Positions 1 through 9,854 of a stretch of 64,000 nt of DNA are shown in pieces. Source of the stretch: Auricularia sp. M13 (taxonomy: Eukaryota; Basidiomycota; Agaricomycetes; Auriculariales; Auriculariaceae); NCBI GenBank assembly GCA_037042915.1, contig CM073194.1:806001-870000 (forward strand), written 5' to 3'. The position numbers and the translations under genes were made by a program. Position 1 is the first letter of the stretch, and each line of letters begins with the position of its first letter. The notes below the pieces were generated by a model. The model saw only the letters and a program-made list of their open reading frames with translations, had not been told where the DNA came from and searched no databases.

Positions 1-231
1 TGTCTCAGATAGTTCAATTGTTTGACCGTGTAACTCCCGACGTGGCTCAGTTAATGAATACAGTAGGTTGCTTCAGCGCAGCGCAACACTAGTTACTAAG
101 TTAGGCGCGCATGAATGTCGCGCGATCGCACGTGACGCATGACTTTCCGTTCAGCACGTGAGGTTTTTATCCAGGACCACAAAGTAATATATAACTGGGT
201 ATACAGCAGTTACATCCAGGCGTGAACCGAC

Positions 232-831
232 CTAGACAGCGTTGAGAACAGGACCGTAGGTGTTGAAGAGGTCGTTGACAGCGGACGGCTTCGTCTTTGT
301 CTGCAAAGACACGTCAAATTCATGCTGCCAGTCCTTGCGAGAGGTGTACGAACCGTGAACGTGATAGCAACCTCTCCAAGAACAGTGTCGTTCTTGGGGA
401 CGACGAAGACGAGGTCCGTCGCATGCGCCTCCTTAGGGCTGATCGTGACGGACGTGCCATCCCGGCTCGACAAAATGACCTTCATCGTGAAGTCCTTCTC
501 CGGTATGGCACCGATCTCTTCCTGAGCGAGGCAGGCGGGGATGTTCTGGTGAGGTAAGGGATGAATACAAGTCCACGTCGCCACCGCCGGTATGATGACT
601 TACGAGCAATTGAAGATGGTATTCCTGCCCGGCCACGAGACCTGTGGTGATCTTGAACCCCAGCTCCGCGACGCCAGAGGAAGTAATATCTCCATAGTAG
701 ATGTCAAGCCAGTCCGAACGACCGCAGAGCGGGGGAGGGGGCGGGACGCCCCCACCGCGCTGAATGATAGAGGCGCCGGAGACGGAGAGGACTGCCGGGA
801 GGAGAACGAGCGCGAGCGTGAAGAACTGCAT
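232..831 (-). CDS. Small secreted protein, unknown function
   Basis: The predicted product is about 160 residues and starts with a clear signal peptide (MQFFTLALVLLPAVLSVSGA). A Pro-rich stretch with five consecutive prolines follows near residue 30. Two short introns are needed: one of about 50 bp with donor GTAAGT at 602, and a second near 300-345 with donor GTTCGT. Removing both gives a continuous frame ending in TAG at 232. No domain is recognised, so the assignment rests on the signal peptide, clean splice sites and a TATTTAA box 45 bp upstream of the ATG. It could be an effector-like or cell-wall-associated protein, but nothing here shows a function. Confidence 0.6.
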
Positions 832-1274
832 GGTGAGAAGAGAGAACGGAACCTGAAGTTGAACCTTGTGCGAAGTCCCTTAAATATGAGACTGCAGCCG
901 CGATGCCCGGATGCTGAATCAGGAACTTCGAGACGATCATGCATCCAACATTGGCGCCGCTTCGTCGCGGGGATCACAACATGGCGGTGAATACTACCTT
1001 GTGCTCGCGGGGCAAGCCTTGGGCTCAGTGGCAACAGCAGGCACGCGGCCTGCAGACCAAGGAATCTTGTGGATCGCCGTTTATTTCGGAGGGTATGCAC
1101 AACAACAACAGCCCGCTGTTGTTCCGGTTATGTTATTCCAACTTCGGGCACTCAAGAGAGTAATTCATGAATACCAGCCAACCGAACAGCAGCACATGTT
1201 GATCATGAACTTGCTGTGCGAAAGACATATGAAATTTGTTCAGGAGTCGCTCATGCTCTAGTGCTACAGTCGGG
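832..1274. other. Intergenic, no supported gene
   Basis: This is the promoter side of the secreted protein gene and the 3' flank of the oxidoreductase gene. Short frames occur on both strands but have neither splice sites nor recognisable motifs. Confidence 0.5.
880..886 (-). promoter_or_regulatory. TATA-like box of the small secreted protein gene
   Basis: The minus strand reads TATTTAA about 45-50 bp upstream of the ATG at 831, a normal spacing for a short 5' UTR in this window. Confidence 0.4.
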
Positions 1275-2244
1275 CTAATAGAAGAGGAGGGCACGCAGCT
1301 CGATCGATTCGCGGCGTGGTGCATCCGGAGGCGTCGTAGGATCAATGAACGCCGTATGCGCAGTCATCAGAGAAACATCAGGGTACGCTGAGTCGTAGCT
1401 GTACGAGTGCCGGTTAGTACGTATTCGATCAACGATTACGATCTGTCACTCACCACTTGATCAAGACGAACTCATCTGGACGCATGCCGCGGACATACTT
1501 CCAACGGTGCTTCTCGTTGTACTTGACCACAAGCGTCTCGCCTTCGTAGGAGGCAAAGATGATGCGGTGCGGGACCAAGTCGTTCGCAGCGTCAATGGAG
1601 CGGAAGTCGCAGAGCGCAAGCGGGAAGTCGAGCGCGGGGTGGCGGATCGGACGCCAGAGGTTGATGATCTGGAAGCGTGTGCCCTCGCTGAGGATCTTCT
1701 CCGCGTCTTCCGCCGGGAGGTGGCGCCGGACGCGCACAGCTGCAGACTTGGCAGTCTGGTCGCCGTGAACGGACGGTACTGGCTGACGCTTCTTGGCGTC
1801 CGAATCGATTTCTCCCGGGCGATGACGGCGCACAGCTACGAAATATGAATGAGAGCTTTGCGAGAACACGGAGCAACATACTATGGTCGAATAGCACAAC
1901 CCGCTTTGCGCCAGTAGTTTTCTTGAGGTACTCAATGCTCTCAGGATAATATACCCGCGTGATGATATCGTCGTCAGAAAAGTCGTCTGGCTTGAGTGCC
2001 GTTGGGCCAGTGTGGTATTCGAAGCCGGCGACGTCGAGCTTGTATTCGGACTCGTGGCCGCGAATGTCCTCGATCTGTACGGTACGCACGTCGCGCGTCC
2101 AGTTCGTGTCCTGCTTGCCCGTGACCGGGTCCCGGTCCGCTTTCGAGTAGGGAGCCGATCCGTCCGCTGGCGGGCTGAAGTAGTTGAGGGTCGTCTCGAC
2201 GAGTGAGGGCGCGTGGACGCCGTTCTGGGTGCCGTTGGAAGTCA
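1275..2244 (-). CDS. CmcJ/NvfI-family oxidoreductase
   Basis: The product is about 285 residues and matches the fungal CmcJ/NvfI family, whose members are named for cephamycin 7-alpha-methoxylation and a meroterpenoid oxygenase. Family landmarks are visible in order: an N-terminal LNYFSPPADG segment, a VLFDHTVRR motif spanning intron 1, a VHGDQT metal-site-like motif, FQIINLWRPI, and near the end an LIKCYDS...TAHTAF block. Intron 1 is 1836-1881 (46 bp, GTATGT...TAG) and intron 2 is 1399-1454 (56 bp, GTGAGT...CAG). Both restore the family motif exactly across the junction, which is strong support for the model. An upstream in-frame ATG at 2278 exists, but 2244 fits the promoter spacing better. 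The protein is probably cytosolic and acts in secondary metabolism; its substrate cannot be read from the sequence. Confidence 0.85.
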
Positions 2245-3485
2245 TAGTACTTGCGCAGTCAGCAGCTATTGAGGCCATCGGTCGGTCTTATATGCTTCCC
2301 GGGCTCGGGCGCTATGCATTCAGCAGAATGACGCGATCCCGAGAACCGATTCGCACGACACGATGCTGACAAAGCCTCCACGACGCGGCCAGGGCATGCC
2401 AAAGCTGGCGCGCACTGCTGAGTGTAGACGAGCGCGCATTCTAAGCAGATCCTTGCCGATGTTGTCGGGAAGAAGCATGCGGAATGACAGGGGGTTATGT
2501 TCGTGATGTAAAAATTCACCGTTCGTAATAGCAAGAGTAGCTAAGAAGGCACGGAAAGCGTTATATAAGCAAGCGGGTAGATGATTCAATAATATATGAC
2601 ACAGTAGTGCTCACAGATTCAGACACCTTGCCCGATCTTCGGCAGTGGTGCGGGACGAGATGCAATGAAACTCCGGACTTGCTTCCGGACCTGTTCCGGA
2701 CCTGAGATTTCGATTGTACCGTACCCCATCCGGTAATGAGCGGCACCCCACCTAGTGAACGTTTTCACATTTTCTGTTTCACCGTCGCTATAAGGCCACC
2801 CTAGGCCAGAATAACGTTGGAGGCTAATGCAATATGTCATTCACCAAAGGCCTGTATATTTTATAGTGGGAAATGCCAAGGTGGACGGTGGTGGTAGACA
2901 AAACATCGTCGGAAACGGCGCTTAAGAGCGGATGTAAATGTGACCGACGGTTGAACGCCAGTAAACTCTTCCCCTTTCATTGTAACTTCTTATAAAGGGT
3001 GGCTTAAGCATATAGATACCCTCAGTGGATGTTTAAGGGGAGGGGAAGTGTTGTAGCGGCTAAAAGAGGGTGTTCGGCCAAAGTGTTCACTACGTGGTGG
3101 TCAGCATTGGACGCCATGGGCCAGCAAGCTTAGCTCATTTTCATGTCGAACCGGGGGTAATCGAGGTCTCCGAGAGCAATGGAGAAGGTCCGAAGGAAAG
3201 GGAAGACGTTGCTCGTGAGATAGCACAAAAGTGTTCATTACCCGGGGGACTACGGTAGTTTGTGAGCTCCAGAAATCGATAGAGGCGGCACAAATAGGTA
3301 AGGAGAATCATTATTTCAGGCTATATTTTTTTGGACAAACTCTTGTTCACCAGCTTTAGGCAACATTATTCTAGGATAAGTACTTAACAGATCCAAGAAC
3401 CGTCGCTCATGGGCAGATCTCCTCACAGTATATAACAAGGCATTAAGAAATGTTGACATGTATGAGCTGTTATTGAGAGGCTCGT
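2245..3485. other. Intergenic, nothing recognised
   Basis: About 1.24 kb contain only short frames without supporting motifs. Around 2665-2705 the motif CCGGAC recurs three times within about 30 bp, but no larger repeat structure is apparent. Confidence 0.5.
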
Positions 3486-4890
3486 TTAAACATTCCCAAG
3501 CTCCTGAGGCGACGCGATGTCGAGGTTGCTGGAGAATTTGGAATGGTTAAGACTCGGTGCACTTCCCATTTCCAGCGTCGTAGCACCCTTCATTTCCGAG
3601 TCCATGACCGTCCCACTTCCGTACGGGGTTGTCGGGTTGCGCAGCGATATCCTTGGCCCTGTCGATCCTACAGCCTCCGTGAAAGCCTGACCTTTGGCCA
3701 CCCGGAGGAGGATAAGCAGCGGCGATATGCACTGTTTTTCAGGTGAATAATCTCTATTCCCAGCGAGTGGACGTCACTGACCATGATCTGCGAGTGAAGA
3801 GGCAAGAAGACGTTGAACAGGGCGTCATTTCTGGCATAGGTTGCGATGAAGATGATAGAGAAAACCGAGTACAAGGCCGCACTCTCGACCAGCATCGCAG
3901 TAATGCTAATGTACACTTGCGAATGATCTATCGCCAGTACGTTGCGCATTCTGCGACGTGCACGAATCAGGCGGACTGATATCATGAGCGTCACGAGGAT
4001 GTTGAGTCCCATCGACATCGAGAAGTACGGCAGCATGAACTGCAGAGTTATGTCGGAGAACATTTGCTGTCCGGGTTTCGTAACCTGAAAGACTGCGACA
4101 CAGGACAGAGCTGAAAGTGGATGAGCATCACCGTGACGTGAGGCCGCTCACCGACTCTGATGGTGCTCACCGCTAGATCCCAGGAAGATAAGACAAGGGA
4201 AGGCCACTACCAGCCAAGATTTATTCCAGATAATCCAACAGCGATAAAGCTGGAGCAGAAATTTGGTTTCTCAACGATCCCAGGGGTCAGCTAGCGACGT
4301 ACCATCAGTCCGTCGGTCAAAAAATTAGTAACGATGAACACGCTGGAGCTGAAGACACTGATTGGAATCCAGAAGCTGGGCTGAAGTATTAGCCCTATCC
4401 ACGCATATATATGTAGCCTAGCTCACTCGTCGTAGTAGAATCCAATAGGTCCGCCGCTGCATTATCGATATCTCAGCGCTGCAGTGTTGCTCTGGACTGA
4501 TATCTCAGACATACGGAGAGTCCCTAATGCACATACCCCTGAGTCGTTGATGAACGCTTGGTTGACGGCGTACCTATAATCGATCCACATGTCCTGCGCC
4601 CACTTGATAATGCTGCCGAAGTAGCACGTTGCAAATGCAAATAGCGCCCCGATGTACGCGATGAGACCAAACGGGACCTTGCGCCATGGCTTTCCGGAGC
4701 TTAGCGCGTGAAGGACGTGGACGAAGAGCATAAGGTGAATGCCTATCCCGATCATCAGCAAGGCGTAGGCAAGGTGTTCAATCTACCCACCATAGAGAAC
4801 ACCGGTTAACGGGATGGATACGAAGTTGGTGCGCTCAATGTAAAACTCTTGGGCTGTCTCATGTGATGAGGAGGCTTCGCCGGAACTCAT
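3486..4890 (-). CDS. Seven-transmembrane protein of an uncharacterised basidiomycete family
   Basis: Splicing gives about 345 residues with seven hydrophobic segments and a polar C-terminal tail of about 60 residues. Start is MSSGEASSSHETAQ at 4890. Recognisable blocks are IPLTGVLYGIHLMLFV (TM1), GLIAYIGALFAFATCYF (TM2), GGPIGFYYDDFWIPISVF leading into TM3, LMLYRCWIIWNKSWLVV, FSMSMGLNILVTLMISVRL (TM5), ITAMLVESAALYSVFS (TM6), and ISPLLILLRVAKGQAFTE after TM7. Six introns are needed. The first, 4743-4790 (48 bp), removes an in-frame TAG at 4783-4785. The family is expanded in Agaricomycetes and has no established function; it is plasma-membrane or endomembrane by topology. Receptor-like signalling is only an inference. 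Confidence 0.75.
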
Positions 4891-5371
4891 CGTGCTGCCT
4901 GAGTTGACGTCCAAGTACTGCGGAACCAAGGTTATGTGCGCGTCAGGGGGATGCCGTGCGACTTCCACCACTCATATACAGTACACTCTCAGCCGGGAGC
5001 TGAAGCACTGGCGCCCCGGCGTTTGGAATGCGTGGAATCTTAGTCGATCATCTGGACCAGCGCCCGGGCTTCCAATCAGGCACTGCCTGAAAGCGCCCTA
5101 AGCAAAGTGCTGGTACGCGATAACACCCATATGCAAGAAGTTGATTGGGTGCAGGCACTCCGGCGCCGATGTTTATAACTGGGGCCACAGGGTCTCAGTC
5201 ACCGATGCGCGTTCATCGAAGCGTTTAACCACGAACGGGAGGTACGGTGATAGTGATAGCCACGCCAGGATGCTGAGAAGCTTACATCTGGGGCTACGTT
5301 CAGCAGAATATCTGATTGCGAGCGCGAAGGTTTATTCCGAGACGGGACCCTTGCGTTTATACCACATACCA
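4891..5371. other. Intergenic between the 7TM gene and the acetyltransferase gene
   Basis: The 480 bp form the promoter of the 7TM gene and the 3' flank of the GNAT gene, both on the minus strand. No further gene or clear motif was seen. Confidence 0.5.
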
Positions 5372-6305
5372 CTATGAAAGATCAGAGGGATCGCGAACCA
5401 TGAGGTATTGGTCCCATGCCACCCCACGCGGACTCTCGGCGCGTACCGCACCCATATTCTTCAGCCCATTGGCCTCGTAGAACCTCGTCTGTTGGGGATT
5501 AGCGAGGCAATTCCTCATTTTTTGCAAACATGCCTTCTCGAGTGCTGATGTGTTGACCATGACTCTCGCTGCGACGGAGTCCGCCTGAGACGGTGTCAGT
5601 TACTCAAATGCATATTTAGAGGAAACACTTCACCTTTTCAACGGCATATTTCATGAGCTGCGATCCTAGTCCCTTGTGTTGAAGGGCAGGTTTGACCCCG
5701 ATATAGAACAGGTACCAGGCGTCGCGACTTCCGGTTTGGCCATATAGCTCTTCGATTTGACGATCTTGCGACCCGAATAGCTTATAACGGCGTCAATTCC
5801 AGCAATCGAGTACAGCAAACAGTTGTACAGACCGGGCCCCACCAAGCAGCAACCTCAGGCGGCACCTTGCTCACAACGTCAAACCAACCGCTCTCCTCTC
5901 TAGTGCGGTGTCAGATCTGAAATAAACGAGGTGCCGTACTTGCGTAGGTATGAATTCGCTTCCCGGAGGGAACCAGAGTGTGACGCCGTCAATGCTTTCG
6001 GGCGAGTCGGGATCCGCGCTGATAACATGGATCTCGCCAGTGCGTGCGGCTACGTAAGTGCAAGCAGCCATGCACGGCTTGATTAACGATAGGTCTCCAT
6101 CCAGTACGTTGACAATGAGAATGTCTAGGCTCGTGAATATTGGCTACGACGTTCGATTGAACACTCACGATCCCAAAATGCCTCAGTCAGCAAGTCGATG
6201 ACCTGCGTGCGCTCTTCGGCTATACGTGACACGTTAAAATCTCAAGGGATCGGACCCGCTGAATCACTCACCAGTGGGTTTGGAGAGGATGCGGACGTTC
6301 GACAT
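5372..6305 (-). CDS. GNAT-family N-acetyltransferase
   Basis: The spliced product is about 230-240 residues. It starts at MSNVRILSKPT (6305), continues through AEERTQVIDLLTEAFW and a GVTLWFPPGSEF segment, and has the GNAT acetyl-CoA-binding region as VKPALQHKGLGSQLMKYA, where the Q/RxxGxG/A signature appears as HKGLGS. The C-terminal TRFYEANGLKNMGAVRAES matches the usual GNAT beta-strand end that follows acetyl-CoA binding. About five short introns are inferred, the one closing the signature region having donor GTGAAG. The middle junctions around 5800-5950 are less certain. This is a soluble acetyl-CoA-dependent acyltransferase of the type found beside fungal metabolite genes; its substrate is unknown. 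Confidence 0.75.
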
Positions 6306-6878
6306 TGCGGGTGACCGAGCAGTGTCGGGAGCATGGAAGGCGATAACACCGGTTATAAGCTGATCCATCATGTCAGCATCGTTTTCCATTTGCACCGAGA
6401 GAGGGAGAGAAGATCACCATCGCATCGCACCGCATTCGCACTGCAGCGACAGAAGTTCAGCGCAGATCCAATTTCATTCATGCGCTGAGTGTCACGTGGT
6501 GCGAGCGGTGCGAGAGGATGGATATCGATTGGACCGGCCGTTGTAGGTAGGGTCCACAGACGTGCGTGCGCTGTGCTCGGACTTGCCATAGCACCCGAAT
6601 GTCCGATTTCCATGGGACGCGTGTACTCCTGGCCTCGCGTCAAATGTGCTTGGGTTGATGCCGAAGTCAGTTCGAAGTTCGAATAGCATAACATCTCCCA
6701 TGAGAGGGGATGGCCATTCCGCAGCTACGGTACCCGGCGTTAAACATGGCTGCTAACCTTGCCTTGTCAGGACGCACTGGTAGTCATACAGTAATGCCGT
6801 GGAGGAAGTGCTAACTTCCGCGTTTGTCGCCCGGCAAAGAGTCCATCTGCAAACTTCTGCATTAGCAGTGCCGAGCGG
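6306..6878. other. Intergenic between divergent genes
   Basis: This stretch separates the minus-strand acetyltransferase from the plus-strand secreted peptide gene and should hold both promoters. Frames present on both strands overlap each other and show no family motifs. Confidence 0.45.
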
Positions 6879-6885
6879 TATAAAA
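6879..6885 (+). promoter_or_regulatory. TATA box of the secreted peptide gene
   Basis: TATAAAA lies 35 bp upstream of the ATG at 6920. It supports transcription of the short reading frame that follows. Confidence 0.5.
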
Positions 6886-6919
6886 TCCAGTAACCCACCT
6901 GCAATGCTTGCTGGTGAGG

Positions 6920-7066
6920 ATGATCGCAAAAACCTACTTCTTGGTCGCTCTTGCGCTCTTCTGTGGCGTCATTGCCCATCCATTCGATGGCTCGTTGGAG
7001 GCCGAAGCATGCGCCCCTCCATTCAAGCGTGGTGATCTCCATGAACGCCAGGGTTGTCCCGGATAA
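6920..7066 (+). CDS. 48-residue secreted peptide with Lys-Arg site; possible RiPP precursor
   Basis: A 48-codon frame runs from ATG 6920 to TAA 7064-7066. It begins with a strong signal peptide (MIAKTYFLVALALFCGVIAH). The remainder carries an EAEA stretch directly before CAPPF, then Lys-Arg, then a short tail with a second Cys (ERQGCPG). Signal peptide, EAEA and KR are the marks of secretory-pathway processing by Ste13/Kex2-type proteases. Dikaritin RiPP precursors modified by UstYa proteins have this plan but usually with repeated cores; here there is at most one core. The gene sits 1.0 kb from the nearest UstYa-like gene. An alternative upstream ATG at 6904 is out of frame. It could equally be an ordinary small secreted protein. 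Confidence 0.5.
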   Translation: MIAKTYFLVALALFCGVIAHPFDGSLEAEACAPPFKRGDLHERQGCPG

Positions 7067-7230
7067 TGTGGGTGACGAGCATATACATGATTCCATACTG
7101 ATTGTTCGTAGTTTGGTAGCCATGCGCCAGAGCCGAGGTGTCGAAGCGAATCGCAATGATAGAACCAAGATAGAACGAGAGAAAATCATGTACGACTGAA
7201 TAGACACAGGCTGGTACAACGAGTGGGTAC

Positions 7231-7714
7231 TGTAAAGCTAATAATTATTACCGCGTCACGCGTCACGGAGGCCTCATGGCCCGGTAATAAACACGTTTTG
7301 TAGCATGTCACGGGCTCCTCATGGTAATAGGGTGTCACGGTGTTCGAATACTGAATTTCTCACCGGTAACCGTCCGGAGCGGCGCGCCTTCGGCGCGCAG
7401 ATTGTACAAGTTACATAACAGCAAAATTTCACAGAATCTCTGCAGAAACACAGTGTTTGGCATCCCTATGGTCGATGTATTGCACAGATAAAGTGTTTGA
7501 GGGCCTGAGGAGGCCCCAGAAACAGCCTAGAAATGAGATAACTGTATCAAATACTCTTTCTCACTGTCCAGTTGTGCCTTGTTCTGCTGAGAAGCGCTGA
7601 TTGAGCCAAAATTTATCTTGTATGTCTGGAAATGTCACGTGTCACGGGTGCCCCAAGGTAATGTCTCCGACATGTCACGGTCCAACGTCCATGGTAATAA
7701 TTATTAGCTCTACA
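7231..7714. mobile_element. MITE-like non-autonomous DNA element
   Basis: Two near-perfect 22-bp terminal inverted repeats bound 484 bp. Both begin TGTA(A/G)AGCTAATAATTA and end in TTACC. The element is flanked by GTAC on each side (7227-7230 and 7715-7718), consistent with a 4-bp target duplication; reading the ends as CTGTA with a TA duplication is also possible. Inside, GTCACG occurs seven times in the same orientation, clustered near both ends, as expected of transposase-binding subterminal repeats. There is no transposase frame, so it would be mobilised in trans. Confidence 0.7.
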
Positions 7715-8096
7715 GTACTTGCCAGGTGCAGGCATAGGCCACCATGTCAAATATAGTTCCACACAGATCGCCGTGTCGAAGTATGCAGTCGTAGCATATG
7801 CCATCGAAGGTTGACAACGTTGGCACGTTGACAAATCAAGAGCAGAAAGCGCGCTTGTCAAGTTCAAACACCGCGAATAGTTCCGAGTCCTTCAACTTCC
7901 TCGTCAAGTACGATGCTCTACATCTTCCTTTAATATAGTTCAGAACAGTGCATCTTAGCCATATTAATACTTCATGGTCATCGTTGACTCATTGGCACTA
8001 CGCGATCACTGTAACTTGGTGAGCAAACCAGCTGTCGGAATCCGGACACAGCAACGGAGAGCAACAGGAACTGAATCATAAAGCATATATATATAT
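7715..8096. other. Intergenic, nothing recognised
   Basis: About 380 bp between the MITE and the 3' end of the first UstYa-like gene. A minus-strand frame runs across it and into the MITE but has no signal peptide or motif. Confidence 0.4.
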
Positions 8097-8730
8097 TTAA
8101 TGCCGCCGTAATGTTGGCTGAGATTTCTTTGCAATGTCATACACCAGATTCCAGTCCTTACAGACGTAGTCCCTATCAAAAACAACGCTGTGTGCTCCTC
8201 TGATCGATGTGACGAGCTCGAGTTCGGTATTAGCTCGACACAAGATCATCTGGCGCAAATAATTGATGCACCGTCGCGATTGGACTCCAAGCGGGACTGA
8301 ATTATTCATTGGCGCCCTCGGTGCGTTTCGAATGACGGCCTGGCGGAGCACATCGAGGCATCTCAGCTGATGAAACATGCTGAGAATATGGGGACGCCCA
8401 TTGCGGTAAACGACGCCATCCCTCGGTGTCAATAGACGCCATTCCTCTTCATTGTGAAGGCCGTAGTGCACCGTATCCTCCATATGAATCGCGACACGGT
8501 CAGCAGTTCCAAGATCGAGAGAAGACCCTGCGCAATACAGTTCAGTTACTTCAGTAAGAGCTCAGTAAGAACTTGACGACAGGAATACCTATCCTCGCTG
8601 CAGATGCAACGGCCCCCATATTCTTCCCGGAGAGCGTAGGCCGTAACATAAGGTATAGCTCGAGGATGATGATAATCCCAAGTGAAAGAGCCAGCAAAAC
8701 CTCCCCGCGCCGACAGGCGATGGAAAGCAT
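8097..8730 (-). CDS. UstYa-like (DUF3328) protein with degenerate metal motifs
   Basis: Two exons encode 190 residues; the intron of about 61 bp has donor GTATTC near 8591. A short N-terminus is followed by one transmembrane helix (residues about 11-29) and a lumenal domain typical of UstYa-like proteins: HMEDTVHYGL, EEEWRLLTPRDGVVY, SMFHQLRCLDVLRQ, RCINYLRQMILCRANTELE and KDWNLVYDIAKK. UstYa family proteins oxidise and cyclise peptide side chains and carry two HxxHC motifs. Here the first is HQLRC (residues 100-104) and the second is QSRRC (130-134), so three of four histidines are replaced. HQLRC is frequent in basidiomycete members, but loss of both His in the second motif is not. It is probably a membrane-anchored ER/Golgi partner or a distinct activity. 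It shares a promoter region with the canonical paralogue at 9221. Confidence 0.85.
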
Positions 8731-9220
8731 TTTCGAAGAGTGGAGGGCGTTGAGAATGCAGGGGCTGACAGTAAAACTGTACCCCTGCAATTACAAGAGC
8801 TGGAATCTTTGTGTCTTGCACAGGAATTGCCGCGCAGGTCACCGCTTCGATCGGAGCAATGAGTTCCTTCGGAAAGCAAACACGGAGACGCGCTAGCAGA
8901 AGCCTAATCAGTGCATACTCCTCCGGGCTCGGCCTCCGCGCCTTCTAGCGCTCCGCGTTTGTATCACTTGAGGCTGGGCCGGTGTCTCTGTTGATGCTTA
9001 CAGAATGAGCTCGCGCCGATCTAAGCAACTGCACCATCGGCGGTCAGCGTACCAGAGCTCAGAACCCGCACGTACACCATTATCCGCTGCCGATCCTTTT
9101 GCCGGGGGCAAGCGTCGAATTCGAGGTGGGGAAGGCGGAGTCCTGGGGCGCTGTGACAGCTGAACCGCAGTTATAGCTCTGCCCCGACTCCCGCCCCAGT
9201 GAGTTACCCATGCAAAGACC
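8731..9220. promoter_or_regulatory. Shared intergenic promoter region of two divergent UstYa-like genes
   Basis: The two UstYa-like genes are transcribed away from each other from this 490-bp interval. Head-to-head placement is a common sign of co-regulation in fungal metabolite clusters. No TATA box or known transcription-factor palindrome stands out. Confidence 0.5.
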
Positions 9221-9854
9221 ATGACAGCCATCCGGACTCTACGCATCGCTTTTCACGCTGCCGCCCTGCTTTTCAATATCGTGTTGCTCGCTGTGAATGT
9301 TCAGCGTTTGGCAAAACGTGCACGCGAGGCTTACTGTGAGGCCGACACACAATGCTTACCTACGTTCTGATAGCCCAGTAGCCCTGGTAAACGACGACCA
9401 TCCCAAGCACATCATGCAGCCAGAGCGTGTCCCGGAGACCATCGTCAACGTCGATTTCGACTCCATGACACCGTACAACGATAGTACGAGTGCGCCGCCG
9501 TACAGATGGAATAGCCGTTTCGACAATCCTCAGAGTTGGTTGGTACTGGAGCCACAAATGCACGCCTACAGGCCCGTCATGGCCCACAAGCTGCATTGCA
9601 TTCAGATCATCTACGATGCAACGACGTCAGAAAACCCCAGCTCGCTTTTCGGCCATGTCCAGCACTGCCTGAATTATCTCCGGCAGATGATTCTGTGCGA
9701 CGCAGACGTTACGCTGGAGAGCTTCCAAGTTATGGCTATCGACCTGGATGGATTGCCCGAGGAGACGACGCGAGTGTGTCGCGACTGGAGGGCCGTGTGG
9801 AGAGAGGGCGAGAGGCAAATGGTTGCGTGGCGAGCATTCGTAGGAAGCACTTGA
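9221..9854 (+). CDS. UstYa-like (DUF3328) oxidase, canonical motifs
   Basis: Two exons (9221-9335 and 9379-9854) encode 196 residues; the 43-bp intron uses GTGAGG...CCCAG, and only this acceptor keeps the frame open. One N-terminal transmembrane helix (residues about 10-26) is followed by a lumenal domain. Both HxxHC motifs are intact: HKLHC at residues 108-112 and HVQHC at 131-135, the latter within HVQHCLNYLRQMILCDAD, the family hallmark. UstYa-type proteins are copper-dependent or copper-like oxidases that cyclise or hydroxylate ribosomal or non-ribosomal peptides in the secretory pathway. The divergent neighbour is a paralogue with altered motifs, reminiscent of the UstYa/UstYb pairs of ustiloxin-type clusters. 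Confidence 0.9.

Noticed and set aside
4743-4790. In-frame TAG in the 7TM gene looked like a nonsense mutation.
   Set aside because: A 48-bp GTGGGT...ATAG intron removes it and restores the family motif LYGIHLMLFV.
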